The translations under genes were made by a program, and so were the position numbers. The notes beneath the pieces were generated by a model. The model had not been told where the DNA came from, ran no database searches, and worked only from the letters and a program-made list of their open reading frames with translations. Below, one piece after another: positions 12,076 to 21,603 of a stretch of DNA of 64,000 nucleotides. Numbering within the stretch: the first letter of the stretch is position 1; each line of letters starts with the position of its first letter. Origin of the DNA: Desulfosoma sp. (GTDB taxonomy: Bacteria > Desulfobacterota > Syntrophobacteria > Syntrophobacterales > DSM-9756); the NCBI GenBank assembly GCA_037481875.1, contig JBBFKY010000006.1:151383-215382 (forward strand), written 5' to 3'.

Positions 12076-12288
12076 GTGTGGGGTGACCGTCAATCCGCCC
12101 AATACCGAGATTTTCATGCCACAGCCCTCTATTGTCCGCGATGTCGGCAGGCCATGCCGGTGCGAAGTCGCCTTCTTTTGATTCTTCCTGACGGGGAACT
12201 TCACGAATACTTGTGTGCGGTGTGTGCTACTTCCGTAGGCACGAAGACTGTCAGACAAGAGCGTGAAGCTCGCATCTATGTGGCCTAA
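12076..12288 (+). CDS. Small two-CxxC zinc-ribbon protein
   Basis: A 70-residue protein with two cysteine pairs (YCPRCRQAM near residue 20 and YLCAVCATS near 47), as expected of a small zinc ribbon. TAAGGAG eight bases before GTG 12076 supports this start; GTG 12067 would add three residues. It is not recognised further. It lies 63 bases upstream of the ABC operon and may or may not be transcribed with it. Confidence 0.6.
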   Translation: MWGDRQSAQYRDFHATALYCPRCRQAMPVRSRLLLILPDGELHEYLCAVCATSVGTKTVRQEREARIYVA

Positions 12289-12351
12289 TCAAGCCGCGTT
12301 AAATAGCTCGAATCATTTCATGAGCCTGAATGTGCAAAGAGGTGAACAAGG

Positions 12352-13347
12352 ATGATTGAAGCCCAAGGTTTGACCAAGTGGTATGGAACGGTTCCGGCCA
12401 TTCAGGATGTGAGTTTTGAAATCGCCAAGGGCGAGGTGGTAGGGTTTTTGGGTCCCAATGGTGCCGGTAAATCCACCACCATTCGCATTCTCACGTGTTT
12501 CATGCCGCCTACAGCCGGATCCGCCAAGGTGGACGGCTTGGACTGCCTGGAAAACTCTTTGGAAGTCCGCCGGCGCATTGGATATCTGCCAGAAAACGTT
12601 CCTTTATATAACGAAATGACGGTGTGTCGGTTCCTTTCCTTTGTAGCCCAAGTCAAAGGGGTTCCTTGGAAAAGCATGACAAAGGAAGTGGAACGGGTCG
12701 TGGCCGTGTGCGGCTTGGAAGCAGTCCGCAACCGGATCATCGGAAATCTTTCCAAAGGCTACCGACAAAGGGTGGGATTGGCCCAGGCGTTGGTGGGAAA
12801 CCCCCCGGTGCTCATCTTAGATGAACCCACCATTGGGTTGGATCCCACCCAGATCGTGGAAATTCGAAAACTCATTCAGGATTTGGGACAAGACCACACG
12901 GTGCTGCTGAGCAGCCATATTTTGCCTGAAGTGGCTCAAATTTGCCAAAGGGTGCTCATTATCAACAAGGGCCGCATCGTGGCCACGGATGCTCCGCAAG
13001 CCCTCACGTCCCAATTGCAAAAGTCGGCCACGGTTCATCTGACGGTTTGTGGGGATGGCACGGGATTGGCCGAATCCTTACGTCGTTTGGACGGAGTGCT
13101 GAACGTTGTCGTGGAAGGGGGCGAACCGTCACGGCTCATTGTGGAAACGGATCGTCACGCCGACCTTCGACCTGCTTTGGCGCGCACGGTGGTGCAGCAC
13201 GGCGCGGATCTTTTGGAATTGAAAACCGTGGATTTGAGCCTTGAAGATATCTTTATGCATTTGGTGACAGAAGAACCCTCGCAGGAACAGGGTGTGGTCG
13301 CCGAAACAACTCGGGTATCCCAGCATGAGGAGGCGATGGAATCATGA
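12352..13347 (+). CDS. ABC transporter ATP-binding protein (GldA-like)
   Basis: A 331-residue ABC ATPase. Walker A is GPNGAGKSTT (~residues 37-46), the signature is NLSKGYRQRVGLAQAL, Walker B is VLILDEPTIGLDP, and the H-loop is LSSHILPE. It energises the membrane proteins encoded next. The order ATPase, ABC-2 permease, GldG-like protein, DUF4340 protein matches the Gld-type 'ABC-2 plus auxiliary' systems widespread in Bacteroidota and deltaproteobacteria, whose substrate is unclear outside gliding bacteria. Its stop overlaps the next start by ATGA. Confidence 0.92.
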   Translation: MIEAQGLTKWYGTVPAIQDVSFEIAKGEVVGFLGPNGAGKSTTIRILTCFMPPTAGSAKVDGLDCLENSLEVRRRIGYLPENVPLYNEMTVCRFLSFVAQVKGVPWKSMTKEVERVVAVCGLEAVRNRIIGNLSKGYRQRVGLAQALVGNPPVLILDEPTIGLDPTQIVEIRKLIQDLGQDHTVLLSSHILPEVAQICQRVLIINKGRIVATDAPQALTSQLQKSATVHLTVCGDGTGLAESLRRLDGVLNVVVEGGEPSRLIVETDRHADLRPALARTVVQHGADLLELKTVDLSLEDIFMHLVTEEPSQEQGVVAETTRVSQHEEAMES

Positions 13348-14114
13348 GAGGTATTTGGGCCGTTTATCGCAAGGAACTATATGTGCTTTTTGCCTCCCCT
13401 ATCTTTTACGTGGTGGCCTTTATCTTTCTCGTGTTGAACGGCTACTTTTTCTATACGGCTTTGGCTTATTACAGCATGGTGAGCTTTCAAGCCGCCCAAA
13501 ACCCTTTTATGGCCCACCAGATGAACCTGATGGATATGGTGGTGCGTCCCGTGCTGATGGATCTTGCCGTCGTTCTTTTGCTCACGGCGCCTTTGCTCAC
13601 CATGCGAACCTACGCTGAAGAGAGGCGTTCAGGCACCATGGAACTACTTTTCACTCTGCCCGTCACTGACAAGGGAGTGTTGGCGGCCAAATTTGCGGGA
13701 GTGCTCACGACCTTGTTCCTTTTGCTTCTGGGAACCCTGCCGTCCATGGCCTTGTTGGGGTTTTTGGCTGATCCCAATTGGAAAGTGATGCTATGCGCCT
13801 ATGCAGGTTTGTTTTTGATGGGAGCGGCTTTTCTGTCGTTGGGTATGTTCTCATCGGCTTTGACCAGAAACCAGATCGTGGCGGCGGTAATCTCCTTCGG
13901 CGCCTTGTTGCTTTTTTGGGTGATCGGCTGGCTGAGTTCCATCATGGGGCCCACATCCGTGCGGCTGGCGGAGTATCTTTCCATCATTCGCCATTTCGAC
14001 AATTTTTCCAAAGGGGTGCTGGATTCTCGAGACCTGCTCTATTACGGGATCTTTATAAGCTTTTTCCTTTTTCTCACCGTGCGCCAGATCGAATCCTACC
14101 GGTGGCGTGGTTGA
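13344..14114 (+). CDS. ABC-2 type permease (GldF-like)
   Basis: A 256-residue membrane protein with about six hydrophobic segments, including FASPIFYVVAFIFLVLNGYF near the N-terminus, and the ABC-2 hallmark TYAEERRSGTMELLFTLPVT after the second segment. It forms the transmembrane part of the transporter with the upstream ATPase, to which it is coupled by ATGA. Substrate unknown. Confidence 0.9.
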   Translation: MRGIWAVYRKELYVLFASPIFYVVAFIFLVLNGYFFYTALAYYSMVSFQAAQNPFMAHQMNLMDMVVRPVLMDLAVVLLLTAPLLTMRTYAEERRSGTMELLFTLPVTDKGVLAAKFAGVLTTLFLLLLGTLPSMALLGFLADPNWKVMLCAYAGLFLMGAAFLSLGMFSSALTRNQIVAAVISFGALLLFWVIGWLSSIMGPTSVRLAEYLSIIRHFDNFSKGVLDSRDLLYYGIFISFFLFLTVRQIESYRWRG

Positions 14115-14152
14115 TCGAAAGAACCCACAAGACACGATGGAGGCCTTGAAAG

Positions 14153-15610
14153 ATGCCGAAGACTATAAAATCGCGGCGGCTGCATTACGGATCCAGCGCG
14201 GTTTTTTCCACCTTGGTTTTTTTGGCCATTTTGGTGCTGGTCGCTCTTATTGCCGAAAGACATCCTCTTCGAGCGGACCTTACGGAAACCGGACAGTTCA
14301 GTTTATCGGAACAGAGCCGAAAAGTGGTGGCGTCCATCAAAGAGCCTGTGACCATCAAGGCTTTTTTTGCCTCCGGTGCTTCCGACGCCTCACGTGCTAA
14401 GGACCTGCTGGAAACCTACCGTTACTACAACAAGAACCTTCACTATGAATTCATCGATCCCGACAGAGAACCACAACTGGCCCGCCAATACGAAATTCGC
14501 GACTACGGGGTGTTGGTGGTTGAAGGTCAGGGACGTAAGGAAATCGCCCCTCGCGCCGATGAAGAGGCTTTGACCAACGCGCTTTTTAAACTTAGCCGGG
14601 ACGAGGACAAGGTCATTTATTTTCTCACGGGGCATGGGGAGCGATCCCCGGAGGAAATGCACAAAGGGGGATATTCTTCAGCCAAATCAGCATTGCTGAA
14701 GGAAAACTTTCAGGTGAAGCCGCTCAACTTGATGCAGCAGCCTCGGGTGCCCGAGGATGCCGCTGTGGTGATCGTGGCGGGTCCTGAAAAAACCCTGTTT
14801 CCCGAAGAGGTGGCGTCCTTGGAAGAGTATGTGCTGCGAGGCGGCAAGGCGGTTTTCTTTCTCGATCCCGAAAAAGACGGCGGTGTGCGCTCTCTGCTGG
14901 AAAAATACGGTATTGTTCTCGGAAACGACATGATCATCGATAAACTCAGTCGCGTCTTTGGAGGCAGTTACCTTATGCCCGTCGTGACCCACTATGGGGC
15001 GCACAAGATCACACAAGGGTTCAATGTGGCTACCTTTTACTCCGAGGCACGGTCCGTGTCCGCCGCCGATCCTCCCCCGAACGGCGTGACCCTGGTGACC
15101 CTAGCCTCCACATCGGAAAATGCATGGGCGGAAACGGATCTGGAACGGCTCTATCGAGGGGAGGCGAGTTTTGAACAAGGCATAGACAAACCCGGTCCCG
15201 TGTCCCTTGGCGTGTTGGCGGCCGTGGACATCAGCCAATTTGGCGGCAAAGAGACGGCATCCTTCAAAGCTGAAGAAGGCACTCAGGGTTTCGACAAAGA
15301 AACCGGCGACAAAGACCCCCTAAAGTCCAAGCCGACCTTGGGATACCTGGTCGCATTTGGGGATTCGGACTTTGTGGACAACACTCATTTCGGTGTTTCC
15401 GGCAATGCGGATTTGTTCCTCAACATGATGCATTTTCTGGCCGATGAGGAAACCCTCATCACGATAGAACCAAGAAAGCAAAAAGCTCAGACCTTGATGC
15501 TCACGGCAAACCAAGCTCGAATGGTTTTTTGGACATCCGTGGTCGCGGTTCCTATGATGGTGTTGCTTGCAGGATTCGGGGTTTACCGTGTGCGGAGGTC
15601 GCAGCGATGA
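14153..15610 (+). CDS. GldG-like ABC auxiliary protein
   Basis: A 485-residue protein with one membrane helix near each end (~16-36 and ~460-480) and a large soluble domain between. It shows family features: LRADLTETGQFSLSEQSRKV after the first helix, YFLTGHGERSP, and VASLEEYVLRGGKAVFFLDP. The domain resembles GldG/ABC-type uncharacterised auxiliary proteins, probably exposed to the periplasm. GGAGG upstream of ATG 14153 fits the start. It is coupled to the next gene by ATGA. Confidence 0.85.
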   Translation: MPKTIKSRRLHYGSSAVFSTLVFLAILVLVALIAERHPLRADLTETGQFSLSEQSRKVVASIKEPVTIKAFFASGASDASRAKDLLETYRYYNKNLHYEFIDPDREPQLARQYEIRDYGVLVVEGQGRKEIAPRADEEALTNALFKLSRDEDKVIYFLTGHGERSPEEMHKGGYSSAKSALLKENFQVKPLNLMQQPRVPEDAAVVIVAGPEKTLFPEEVASLEEYVLRGGKAVFFLDPEKDGGVRSLLEKYGIVLGNDMIIDKLSRVFGGSYLMPVVTHYGAHKITQGFNVATFYSEARSVSAADPPPNGVTLVTLASTSENAWAETDLERLYRGEASFEQGIDKPGPVSLGVLAAVDISQFGGKETASFKAEEGTQGFDKETGDKDPLKSKPTLGYLVAFGDSDFVDNTHFGVSGNADLFLNMMHFLADEETLITIEPRKQKAQTLMLTANQARMVFWTSVVAVPMMVLLAGFGVYRVRRSQR

Positions 15611-16965
15611 AGTGGCGTCATTCGATCATTTACCTGCTCGTGTTGATTGTTCTGGGCGGCTACTATTATTGGTTTGAAGTCGTCAAAAAGCGGGAAAAGG
15701 ACGAGGCGGAGAGGGTTAAGAACAAACTTTATACGGTGAAAGCGGAAAACGTGGAGGAACTCTTCCTCGAGGCCGAAGGCAAGCCGAGGGTGCACCTGGT
15801 CAAAAAGGACGGGACATGGGTTTTGGAAGAGCCCCTCGACACCGAAGCCGATCAAGGCGCTGTAGACACCTTGGTTCATGTTCTGGTGGAATTGGAAAAA
15901 AGCCGTGAGGTGGACACAGCCGCCAAGGACGTGGCCCTTTACGGGCTTGCGGCCCCTCACCTTACAGTGCGGTTTCGTTCCGCAGACACGTGGCATCGTC
16001 TGCGGTTCGGGTCCCAAAACCCTTCAGGGGAAAGCCGCTATGCCGTTAAAGAAGACGAAAATGCTGTTTTTCTTGTGGCTGCAGGCCAGGTACAGGGTTT
16101 AAGTAAAACGCCGGAAGATCTTCGTCGTCGAGATCTTTTGACCTTTGACGATGATAACATTGAAGGCCTCAAAGTGTCTTGGGCTGACGGACGCCGTGTG
16201 GAGCTGGTTCGAGAGGAAAAAAATAAAGAGACATGGCGCTGTGTGGAAGAGCCTGAAAGGCGTGTGAAGAACACCAAGGTGGAAAACGTTCTGAACCAGT
16301 TACGGTGGTTACGGGCCAAAACCTTTTTGGATTCTGCCGGTCAAGAGGCTCCATGGCAAGGGGAGGCTTTCGAGGTCCAGGTGATTCTGCGAGGCTTCGA
16401 TGGTTCCGAACAATCCATTCAGCTGGGACGCAAAAAAGATCAACCGGAAACCTATGTGGCCCTGAGTTCCCAGCTCAAGACTCCGGTGACCGTCGATGCC
16501 TCCATCTTCAAGGAACTGCCTAAGACGGTGCGCGATGTGGAAGATCGATCCCTCGTGGCTTTGAACTCCAAAGACGTCACACGTGTGGAATACAACGTGG
16601 GTGAAGAAAAAGGTGAACTGATCCTTGAAGACGGCGGCACGTGGGTCCAGGTGAAAGCCGATGGTACCCGGCGCCGATTCAAGGAATCCTGGCGTGTTCG
16701 TCCCCTGTTTTGGGAATGGGAGGATTTGGAATACGAGGAAAAGGTTCCCACTGAGGAAGCTTGCGGACAAAGTCAGGACATGAACCGCATGGCCTTTTTC
16801 CAAAAGGACAAGGGGCTCGGCGTGTTGACCTGGCTCCAAAGACAGCCGAATGACAAGGATGACACCCTGCCGCTCTGTGTCGATTCCGGCACGGCTTTTC
16901 TTGTCAAAGCTGAAAAAATCAAAGAAATCGAAAGAAAATTTCGAGAAGTCTTGAAAAGCCCATAA
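15607..16965 (+). CDS. DUF4340 domain protein of the Gld-like ABC operon
   Basis: A 452-residue protein with a single N-terminal membrane helix (residues ~6-22) and repeated beta-rich units, one starting KDGTWVLEEPLDTEADQGAVDTLV, matching DUF4340 proteins that regularly follow GldG-like genes. ATG 15607 overlaps the upstream stop as ATGA; an earlier in-frame ATG at 15529 lies inside the upstream gene and is rejected. Function unknown; most likely a periplasmic partner of the transporter. Confidence 0.87.
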   Translation: MKWRHSIIYLLVLIVLGGYYYWFEVVKKREKDEAERVKNKLYTVKAENVEELFLEAEGKPRVHLVKKDGTWVLEEPLDTEADQGAVDTLVHVLVELEKSREVDTAAKDVALYGLAAPHLTVRFRSADTWHRLRFGSQNPSGESRYAVKEDENAVFLVAAGQVQGLSKTPEDLRRRDLLTFDDDNIEGLKVSWADGRRVELVREEKNKETWRCVEEPERRVKNTKVENVLNQLRWLRAKTFLDSAGQEAPWQGEAFEVQVILRGFDGSEQSIQLGRKKDQPETYVALSSQLKTPVTVDASIFKELPKTVRDVEDRSLVALNSKDVTRVEYNVGEEKGELILEDGGTWVQVKADGTRRRFKESWRVRPLFWEWEDLEYEEKVPTEEACGQSQDMNRMAFFQKDKGLGVLTWLQRQPNDKDDTLPLCVDSGTAFLVKAEKIKEIERKFREVLKSP

Positions 16966-16989
16966 AGAAAGGTTCAAAAAAGCTAAAGG

Positions 16990-17457
16990 CTATTCACGAC
17001 CTCCCCTGTAGCTGGTTTTTTCCAGCGGCAGGGGACGGCATCCTTGAGGAATCTGTCCTGTTTCCACCACAACGTCGATGGGAATCCCTCCGCGAGCATA
17101 CCAAAGGCCCACCACACGCAAATACTTGGGATTCATGGCCTGTTGCAATCTCTTGAGAATGGTCACCGTGCAGGCTTCATGAAATGTTCCGTAATTGCGA
17201 AAACTTCCGAGAAAGAGCTTGTAGGATTTGCTTTCCACGAGCCTTTCTCGAGGCACATAGTCGACGATGATCACGGCAAAGTCAGGTTGACCCGTCAGTG
17301 GGCATAAGGTTGTGAATTCGGGGGCTGTAAGCCGCACCACGTAGTCCACGTCTGGATGCGGGTTGGCAAAGGTTTCCAAAACCGCTTCGTCGGGATGTTT
17401 TGGAAGTGGTGAGGGGCGTCCCAGAAGGGTCAGTTGGTCCAGATCGTCTTGAGGCAT
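16990..17457 (-). CDS. queF: NADPH-dependent preQ0 reductase QueF
   Basis: A 155-residue type I QueF that reduces 7-cyano-7-deazaguanine to 7-aminomethyl-7-deazaguanine in queuosine biosynthesis. The catalytic cysteine is in LCPLTGQPDF (Cys52), the QueF motif is ESKSYKLFLGSFRN (residues 75-88), and the FHEA histidine-glutamate pair is at 93-94. Length matches the unimodular family. Other queuosine genes are not in the window. It converges on the DUF4340 gene. Confidence 0.95.
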   Translation of the reverse strand: MPQDDLDQLTLLGRPSPLPKHPDEAVLETFANPHPDVDYVVRLTAPEFTTLCPLTGQPDFAVIIVDYVPRERLVESKSYKLFLGSFRNYGTFHEACTVTILKRLQQAMNPKYLRVVGLWYARGGIPIDVVVETGQIPQGCRPLPLEKTSYRGGRE

Positions 17458-17536
17458 CTCTGAATCTCTCAGCCTTTTTGAAGAGTTTGACCATGCATCG
17501 AGTTTCTGTGCGTCCCGACTTCTGAAGACGGAAGCT

Positions 17537-18280
17537 TCATCGTATCAGGCGTTTGATTTGGTTATGGTGCCTGCGAAACACCTCTTCGGCCAGCTTGCTT
17601 AAATCTTCTTGAACCAGTGATGCCGGTGGAAGATCGAGAGGAGACGGCAGCTGGAATCGTTCGATTTTTTGAGGATGAATGTAAAGTTTTTTCTCTACGG
17701 ACATGATTTCTTCCGCGGTAAAGTTGCTTCCCAGAAAATGCTTGTGTTCCAGGCCGCACACATCCAGGCTTTTGAGAAAGTTGAGAATCGTCAAAAGGTC
17801 GAAATTGGATTGGAAAGCCTGAATATTAATGTTCAAAGCCCGCACTTCCAACTCCAGGTCGTTAAAAGCATCCCGGTATTTGCCCATCCAGGTGAGCAAT
17901 CGGTTGTAGGATTCCAAATACAGTTTTCGAAACTTACCCTTGTGAGTCAGGGCGATCACCTTGATGAATCGCACACCGGGGGCAAAAGGTTTTTGCAGGC
18001 ATTCATGCCAGTATGAATTCCGAGGGATTTCCAGAAGACCTGCAAGGTGTTCCAGCAATTCGGAATCCATGGTCAGGTAACCGAGGCGCGTGAAGCGTTT
18101 GCCCACTTCCTGGGCCAAAGCGCGCACTTTTTCCGCTTGAGCCTCCAGGTCTTCCGTTTCCAGCTCGATGAGGCGTCTTTGGGTCAGGTAGTTTTCAAGA
18201 ACTTCCTCTTTGACCTGTCGCGTGAGACATGTGATGAGATCGTCTTCCACCAAAATACCTCCCGGGCCCCTGTGTGTCAT
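17537..18280 (-). CDS. Uncharacterised coiled-coil protein
   Basis: About 247 residues, not recognised. The N-terminal half is a charged helix (KEEVLENYLTQRRLIELETEDLEAQAEKV) likely to form a coiled coil; no signal or membrane segment is seen. ATG 18280 and GTG 18292 are both possible starts. It lies 70 bases downstream of a P-loop ATPase gene on the same strand, so the two may act together as an ATPase with a coiled-coil partner (inference). Confidence 0.7.
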   Translation of the reverse strand: MTHRGPGGILVEDDLITCLTRQVKEEVLENYLTQRRLIELETEDLEAQAEKVRALAQEVGKRFTRLGYLTMDSELLEHLAGLLEIPRNSYWHECLQKPFAPGVRFIKVIALTHKGKFRKLYLESYNRLLTWMGKYRDAFNDLELEVRALNINIQAFQSNFDLLTILNFLKSLDVCGLEHKHFLGSNFTAEEIMSVEKKLYIHPQKIERFQLPSPLDLPPASLVQEDLSKLAEEVFRRHHNQIKRLIR

Positions 18281-18351
18281 CCTGGTTCCCACCCCGATTG
18301 GCGGCTGTGTAGGGACTGGATGAACGCATGAGGAGAAAAAAGACGTCGGGC

Positions 18352-19089
18352 TTACAGGGAGCGTTGAGCCATCGTGCCTTCCTGCGCTTGAGTGACGAGA
18401 AAAGTCCGAGGGTTGATGGTCAGAGCCGGATGCGCCGGTTGGTAGTCCTCACCGTGTTTCAGAACAACCATGGAAATGCCGTGCGCTTTCGGTTCCAGAA
18501 GAACAATGGCCTGAAAAAGATCATCCAGTTCATGGCACGGGTACGGCACGCCCTTGTCGTTGGTGATGTCGATGTGCCGGTGAATACGGCATGAAAACCA
18601 GACCGCGGCACCATGGTTTTCGGCCGTCTGTTGAATGGATTCCAGTTGCTTGCGGGAAACCCGCTCAAAGTCCAGCCCATCCAAAACGATCAGAGTCGGA
18701 TGAAACATCACCTGGTCCCGCAAATTCTGAATACTTTCCTCCAGCTTGGCCGGAGTGAACGTGTGATGCAGATACGACATGATAAACCTTGAAGAAACCA
18801 TGTTTTCTTTGAGGTTCTTCAGCAGTGTTTCGTCCTTCACGGTGCTCCTGAAGTTTCGATACAACTCTTCATACCAAATCTTGATTTTGTCAGGCAGTTC
18901 GTCAATGCAGATGTGCAAGACCTTTTCGTTCCGAGCAAGCCCTTCCAGGGCGATAAGGGTCAGACAGGCGGTTTTGCCCACACCCGCCCGGGCGAGAAGC
19001 ACGCCCATTTGCCCGGAACGCAGTGAATCTCCAAGGCAAGAGTGAATCAGTCCTGCCGGAAAAGACGATGATCCGTCAAAAGCTGTCAT
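18352..19089 (-). CDS. P-loop ATPase, RecA/KaiC-like, uncharacterised
   Basis: A 245-residue soluble ATPase. Walker A is ARAGVGKTA (~33-41) and Walker B is TLIVLDGLD (~132-140), embedded in an ASCE-type fold reminiscent of KaiC/RecA NTPases, though I cannot place it in a named family. AAGGAGTG lies just before ATG 19089, fixing the start. It is transcribed toward the coiled-coil gene. Possible roles such as positioning or signalling are not shown by the sequence. Confidence 0.75.
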   Translation of the reverse strand: MTAFDGSSSFPAGLIHSCLGDSLRSGQMGVLLARAGVGKTACLTLIALEGLARNEKVLHICIDELPDKIKIWYEELYRNFRSTVKDETLLKNLKENMVSSRFIMSYLHHTFTPAKLEESIQNLRDQVMFHPTLIVLDGLDFERVSRKQLESIQQTAENHGAAVWFSCRIHRHIDITNDKGVPYPCHELDDLFQAIVLLEPKAHGISMVVLKHGEDYQPAHPALTINPRTFLVTQAQEGTMAQRSL

Positions 19090-19201
19090 GAAAAACACTC
19101 CTTTGATAATGTCTGAGGAGACGGGTCCATGTCCCTGCATGTCGGCCCAGCCAATCCATATTACCCCACAAGACCGGTTAAAGGGTAGTCAAGAAAGCAG
19201 G

Positions 19202-21286
19202 TTAGTTTTTCCGGCCCAGTTCCTCTTTCCGTGCTCGTATGATCTCCTCGGCGATGCCTTTAGGCACAGGGCTGTAGCGAGCAAATTCCATGGTGAATTC
19301 CGCCTTGCCTTGGGTTGCGGACCGAAGCACGGTGGAATAGCCGAACATTTCCGAAAGAGGCACTTCGGCTTCGATACTTGAAAAAGTGCCGTCTTCCGCC
19401 GTGCTGATAATCATGCCTCGGCGTTGGTTCAAGGTGCCCAGAACCGCGCCTTGGAATTCGGAAGGGGTTTCCACCACGACGCGCATGAGGGGTTCCATGA
19501 GTTGCGGCTTGGCCTTTTCATACGCTTGGCGGAAGGCTCCGATGGCTGCCTGCTGAAAAGCCAGGTCCGAAGAATCCACAGGATGGGTGTTGCCGTCATG
19601 AATCGTCACTCGAACCCCCGTGACGGGAAAGCCTCCAAGAGACCCCTTTTTAAGGCAGGCGCGGAATCCCTTGTCACAGGACGGAATAAATTCCTGAGGA
19701 ATCACGCCCCCGGTGATGCGGTTGACGAATTCATAATCGCCTTCTTCCAAAGGTTCAATGAATCCGGCCACACGACCGTATTGCCCTGCACCTCCCGTCT
19801 GTTTCTTGTGGGTGTAATCGAAATCCGCCTTTTGGGTAATGGTTTCACGATAAGCTACCTTGGGCTGACCGGTGGACACCTCGGCCCCGTACTCCCGTCG
19901 CATGCGCTCCACATACACGTCCAGATGCAGTTCCCCCATGCCGCAAATGAGGGTTTCTCCCGTTTCTTCGTCCAGATAGGAACGAAAAGTGGGATCTTCC
20001 TTGGTGAAACGCGTGAGAGCCTTGCTCAGGTTCATTTCGGCCTTTTTGTCTTTGGGCTTGATAGCCAAGGAAATGACGGGCTCCGGAACGTAGATGGAAG
20101 TCATGGTCAGACGTCGGCTTCCGTCCGTAAAGGTGTCCCCTGAAGCGCAGTCGATGCCGAAAAGGGCGACAATGTCGCCGGCGGAAGCGGATTCAATATC
20201 TTCCATTTCATCGGCATGCATGCGACAAAGGCGCCCGACCTTGGACACCTTGCCGGTGCGGGTGTTGACAATGGTGGAACCTTTCTCGATGGATCCCTGA
20301 TAAAGACGCACATAGGTCAATTGACCGTAGCGGGTGACTTCCAGTTTAAAGGCCAACATGACAAGAGGCAGATCCGGGCTGGATTTCAAGGGGACTTCTT
20401 CGTTGTCCCGGTCCGCGTCCAGAGCCGTGTTCTGCACATCGGCTGGACCGGGCAAATAACGCAGCACCGCATCCAGCAGCGGCTGCACACCCTTGTTCTT
20501 GTAAGCGGAACCCATAAGAACGGGGGTGATTCGAAGATTCAAAGTCGCCTGGCGCACGGCCTGGTGAATGATGTCTTCGGTAACCGTTTCTTCCAGAATG
20601 GCTTCTGTGAGTTCATCGGAAAAGAGCGACAGAGTGTCCAGCATCTCCTCGCGCTTTTCCAGGGCCAGAGCCTGCAATTCTGAAGGGATATCGTGTTCGC
20701 GAACGTCTTCACCGTTGGGACCTTCAAAAGTCACGGCCTTCATGCGAATCAGGTCCACAACACCTTGATGCTCCGCTTCCAAACCCAAGGGAATCTGCAA
20801 CAGAACAGGCACATGCCCAAGTTTTTCTCGAAGCTGGTCAGCCACCTTGAGCGGGTTGGCGCCGGCGCGGTCACACTTGTTCACAAAGGCGATCCTTGGC
20901 ACATTGTAACGTCTCATCTGCCGGTCTACAGTTACGGACTGACTTTGCACGCCGCCCACGCCGCACAGCACCAGAACGGCTCCATCCAAGACCCTCAAGG
21001 CCCGTTCCACTTCAATGGTAAAATCCACATGCCCAGGCGTATCGATGATATTGATGGCATGGTCTTTCCACAGGCAATGCGTGGCTGCAGACTGAATGGT
21101 GATACCGCGCTCTTTTTCCAGTTCCATGGAATCCATGGTGGCGCCCACGCCGTCTTTGCCCTTGACCTCATGAATGGCGTGAATTTTCCGAGTGTAAAAG
21201 AGAATACGCTCCGTCAAGGTGGTTTTTCCCGAATCAATGTGAGCGCTGATGCCGATGTTTCTTAGCTTCGTCAGATCCTTCATCAT
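19202..21286 (-). CDS. fusA: Elongation factor G, spdEFG1-like subfamily
   Basis: About 694 residues, the full five-domain EF-G length. G motifs: [13 protein letters not shown] (P loop), [17 protein letters not shown]; later domains carry [19 protein letters not shown] and GGVIPQEF. It catalyses ribosomal translocation with GTP. The P-loop serine (HIDSGK) and [19 protein letters not shown] resemble mitochondrial EF-G1 and the bacterial spdEFG1 group rather than str-operon EF-G (HIDAGK). It stands alone, away from rpsL/rpsG/tuf, which also fits a second EF-G. GGAGAG precedes the tandem ATGs at 21286 and 21283. Confidence 0.93.
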   Translation of the reverse strand: MMKDLTKLRNIGISAHIDSGKTTLTERILFYTRKIHAIHEVKGKDGVGATMDSMELEKERGITIQSAATHCLWKDHAINIIDTPGHVDFTIEVERALRVLDGAVLVLCGVGGVQSQSVTVDRQMRRYNVPRIAFVNKCDRAGANPLKVADQLREKLGHVPVLLQIPLGLEAEHQGVVDLIRMKAVTFEGPNGEDVREHDIPSELQALALEKREEMLDTLSLFSDELTEAILEETVTEDIIHQAVRQATLNLRITPVLMGSAYKNKGVQPLLDAVLRYLPGPADVQNTALDADRDNEEVPLKSSPDLPLVMLAFKLEVTRYGQLTYVRLYQGSIEKGSTIVNTRTGKVSKVGRLCRMHADEMEDIESASAGDIVALFGIDCASGDTFTDGSRRLTMTSIYVPEPVISLAIKPKDKKAEMNLSKALTRFTKEDPTFRSYLDEETGETLICGMGELHLDVYVERMRREYGAEVSTGQPKVAYRETITQKADFDYTHKKQTGGAGQYGRVAGFIEPLEEGDYEFVNRITGGVIPQEFIPSCDKGFRACLKKGSLGGFPVTGVRVTIHDGNTHPVDSSDLAFQQAAIGAFRQAYEKAKPQLMEPLMRVVVETPSEFQGAVLGTLNQRRGMIISTAEDGTFSSIEAEVPLSEMFGYSTVLRSATQGKAEFTMEFARYSPVPKGIAEEIIRARKEELGRKN

Positions 21287-21329
21287 CAATCTCTCCAGAC
21301 AAGCCTTTCAAAGGTTTCCCGCCCCAAAG

Positions 21330-21363
21330 AAAACAAAAACGGGCACACAAGGCTTCGTGCCCG
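21330..21363 (-). terminator. Rho-independent terminator upstream of fusA
   Basis: Read on the minus strand, CGGGCAC (21363-21357) pairs with GTGCCCG (21346-21340) and is followed by TTTTTGTTT. It lies between the MepA-LysM gene and fusA and should end transcription of the former. Confidence 0.8.
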
Positions 21364-21526
21364 CCGGGGGAGACCGTGGGTATCAAAATTTAATCGGAAA
21401 GGGAAGAAAAAAGTCGAGCCCTATCAGGTTGTCTAAAAACGAATTTCCCCACTGGAGTGCGGCATGCCGCCCACACATCACGCACCGGACGACCGCGATC
21501 CAAGAAAAAACACGGTTTCAGGATTG

Positions 21527-21557
21527 AAGGGCTAAGGCGCCGCCTCGCCCCTACCCT
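21527..21557. repeat. REP-like palindrome
   Basis: On the minus strand this reads GGGGCGAGGCGGCGCC followed by TTAGCCC, an imperfect palindrome similar to the one at 31132 and to the GTAGGGGC family seen elsewhere in the window. It lies in the ~240 bases between fusA's terminator and the MepA-like gene. Confidence 0.5.
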
Positions 21558-21603
21558 GAAACGGCTTTAGAGACCTTGGGGGCCGGTTCCCGGACAGGTT
21601 AGG

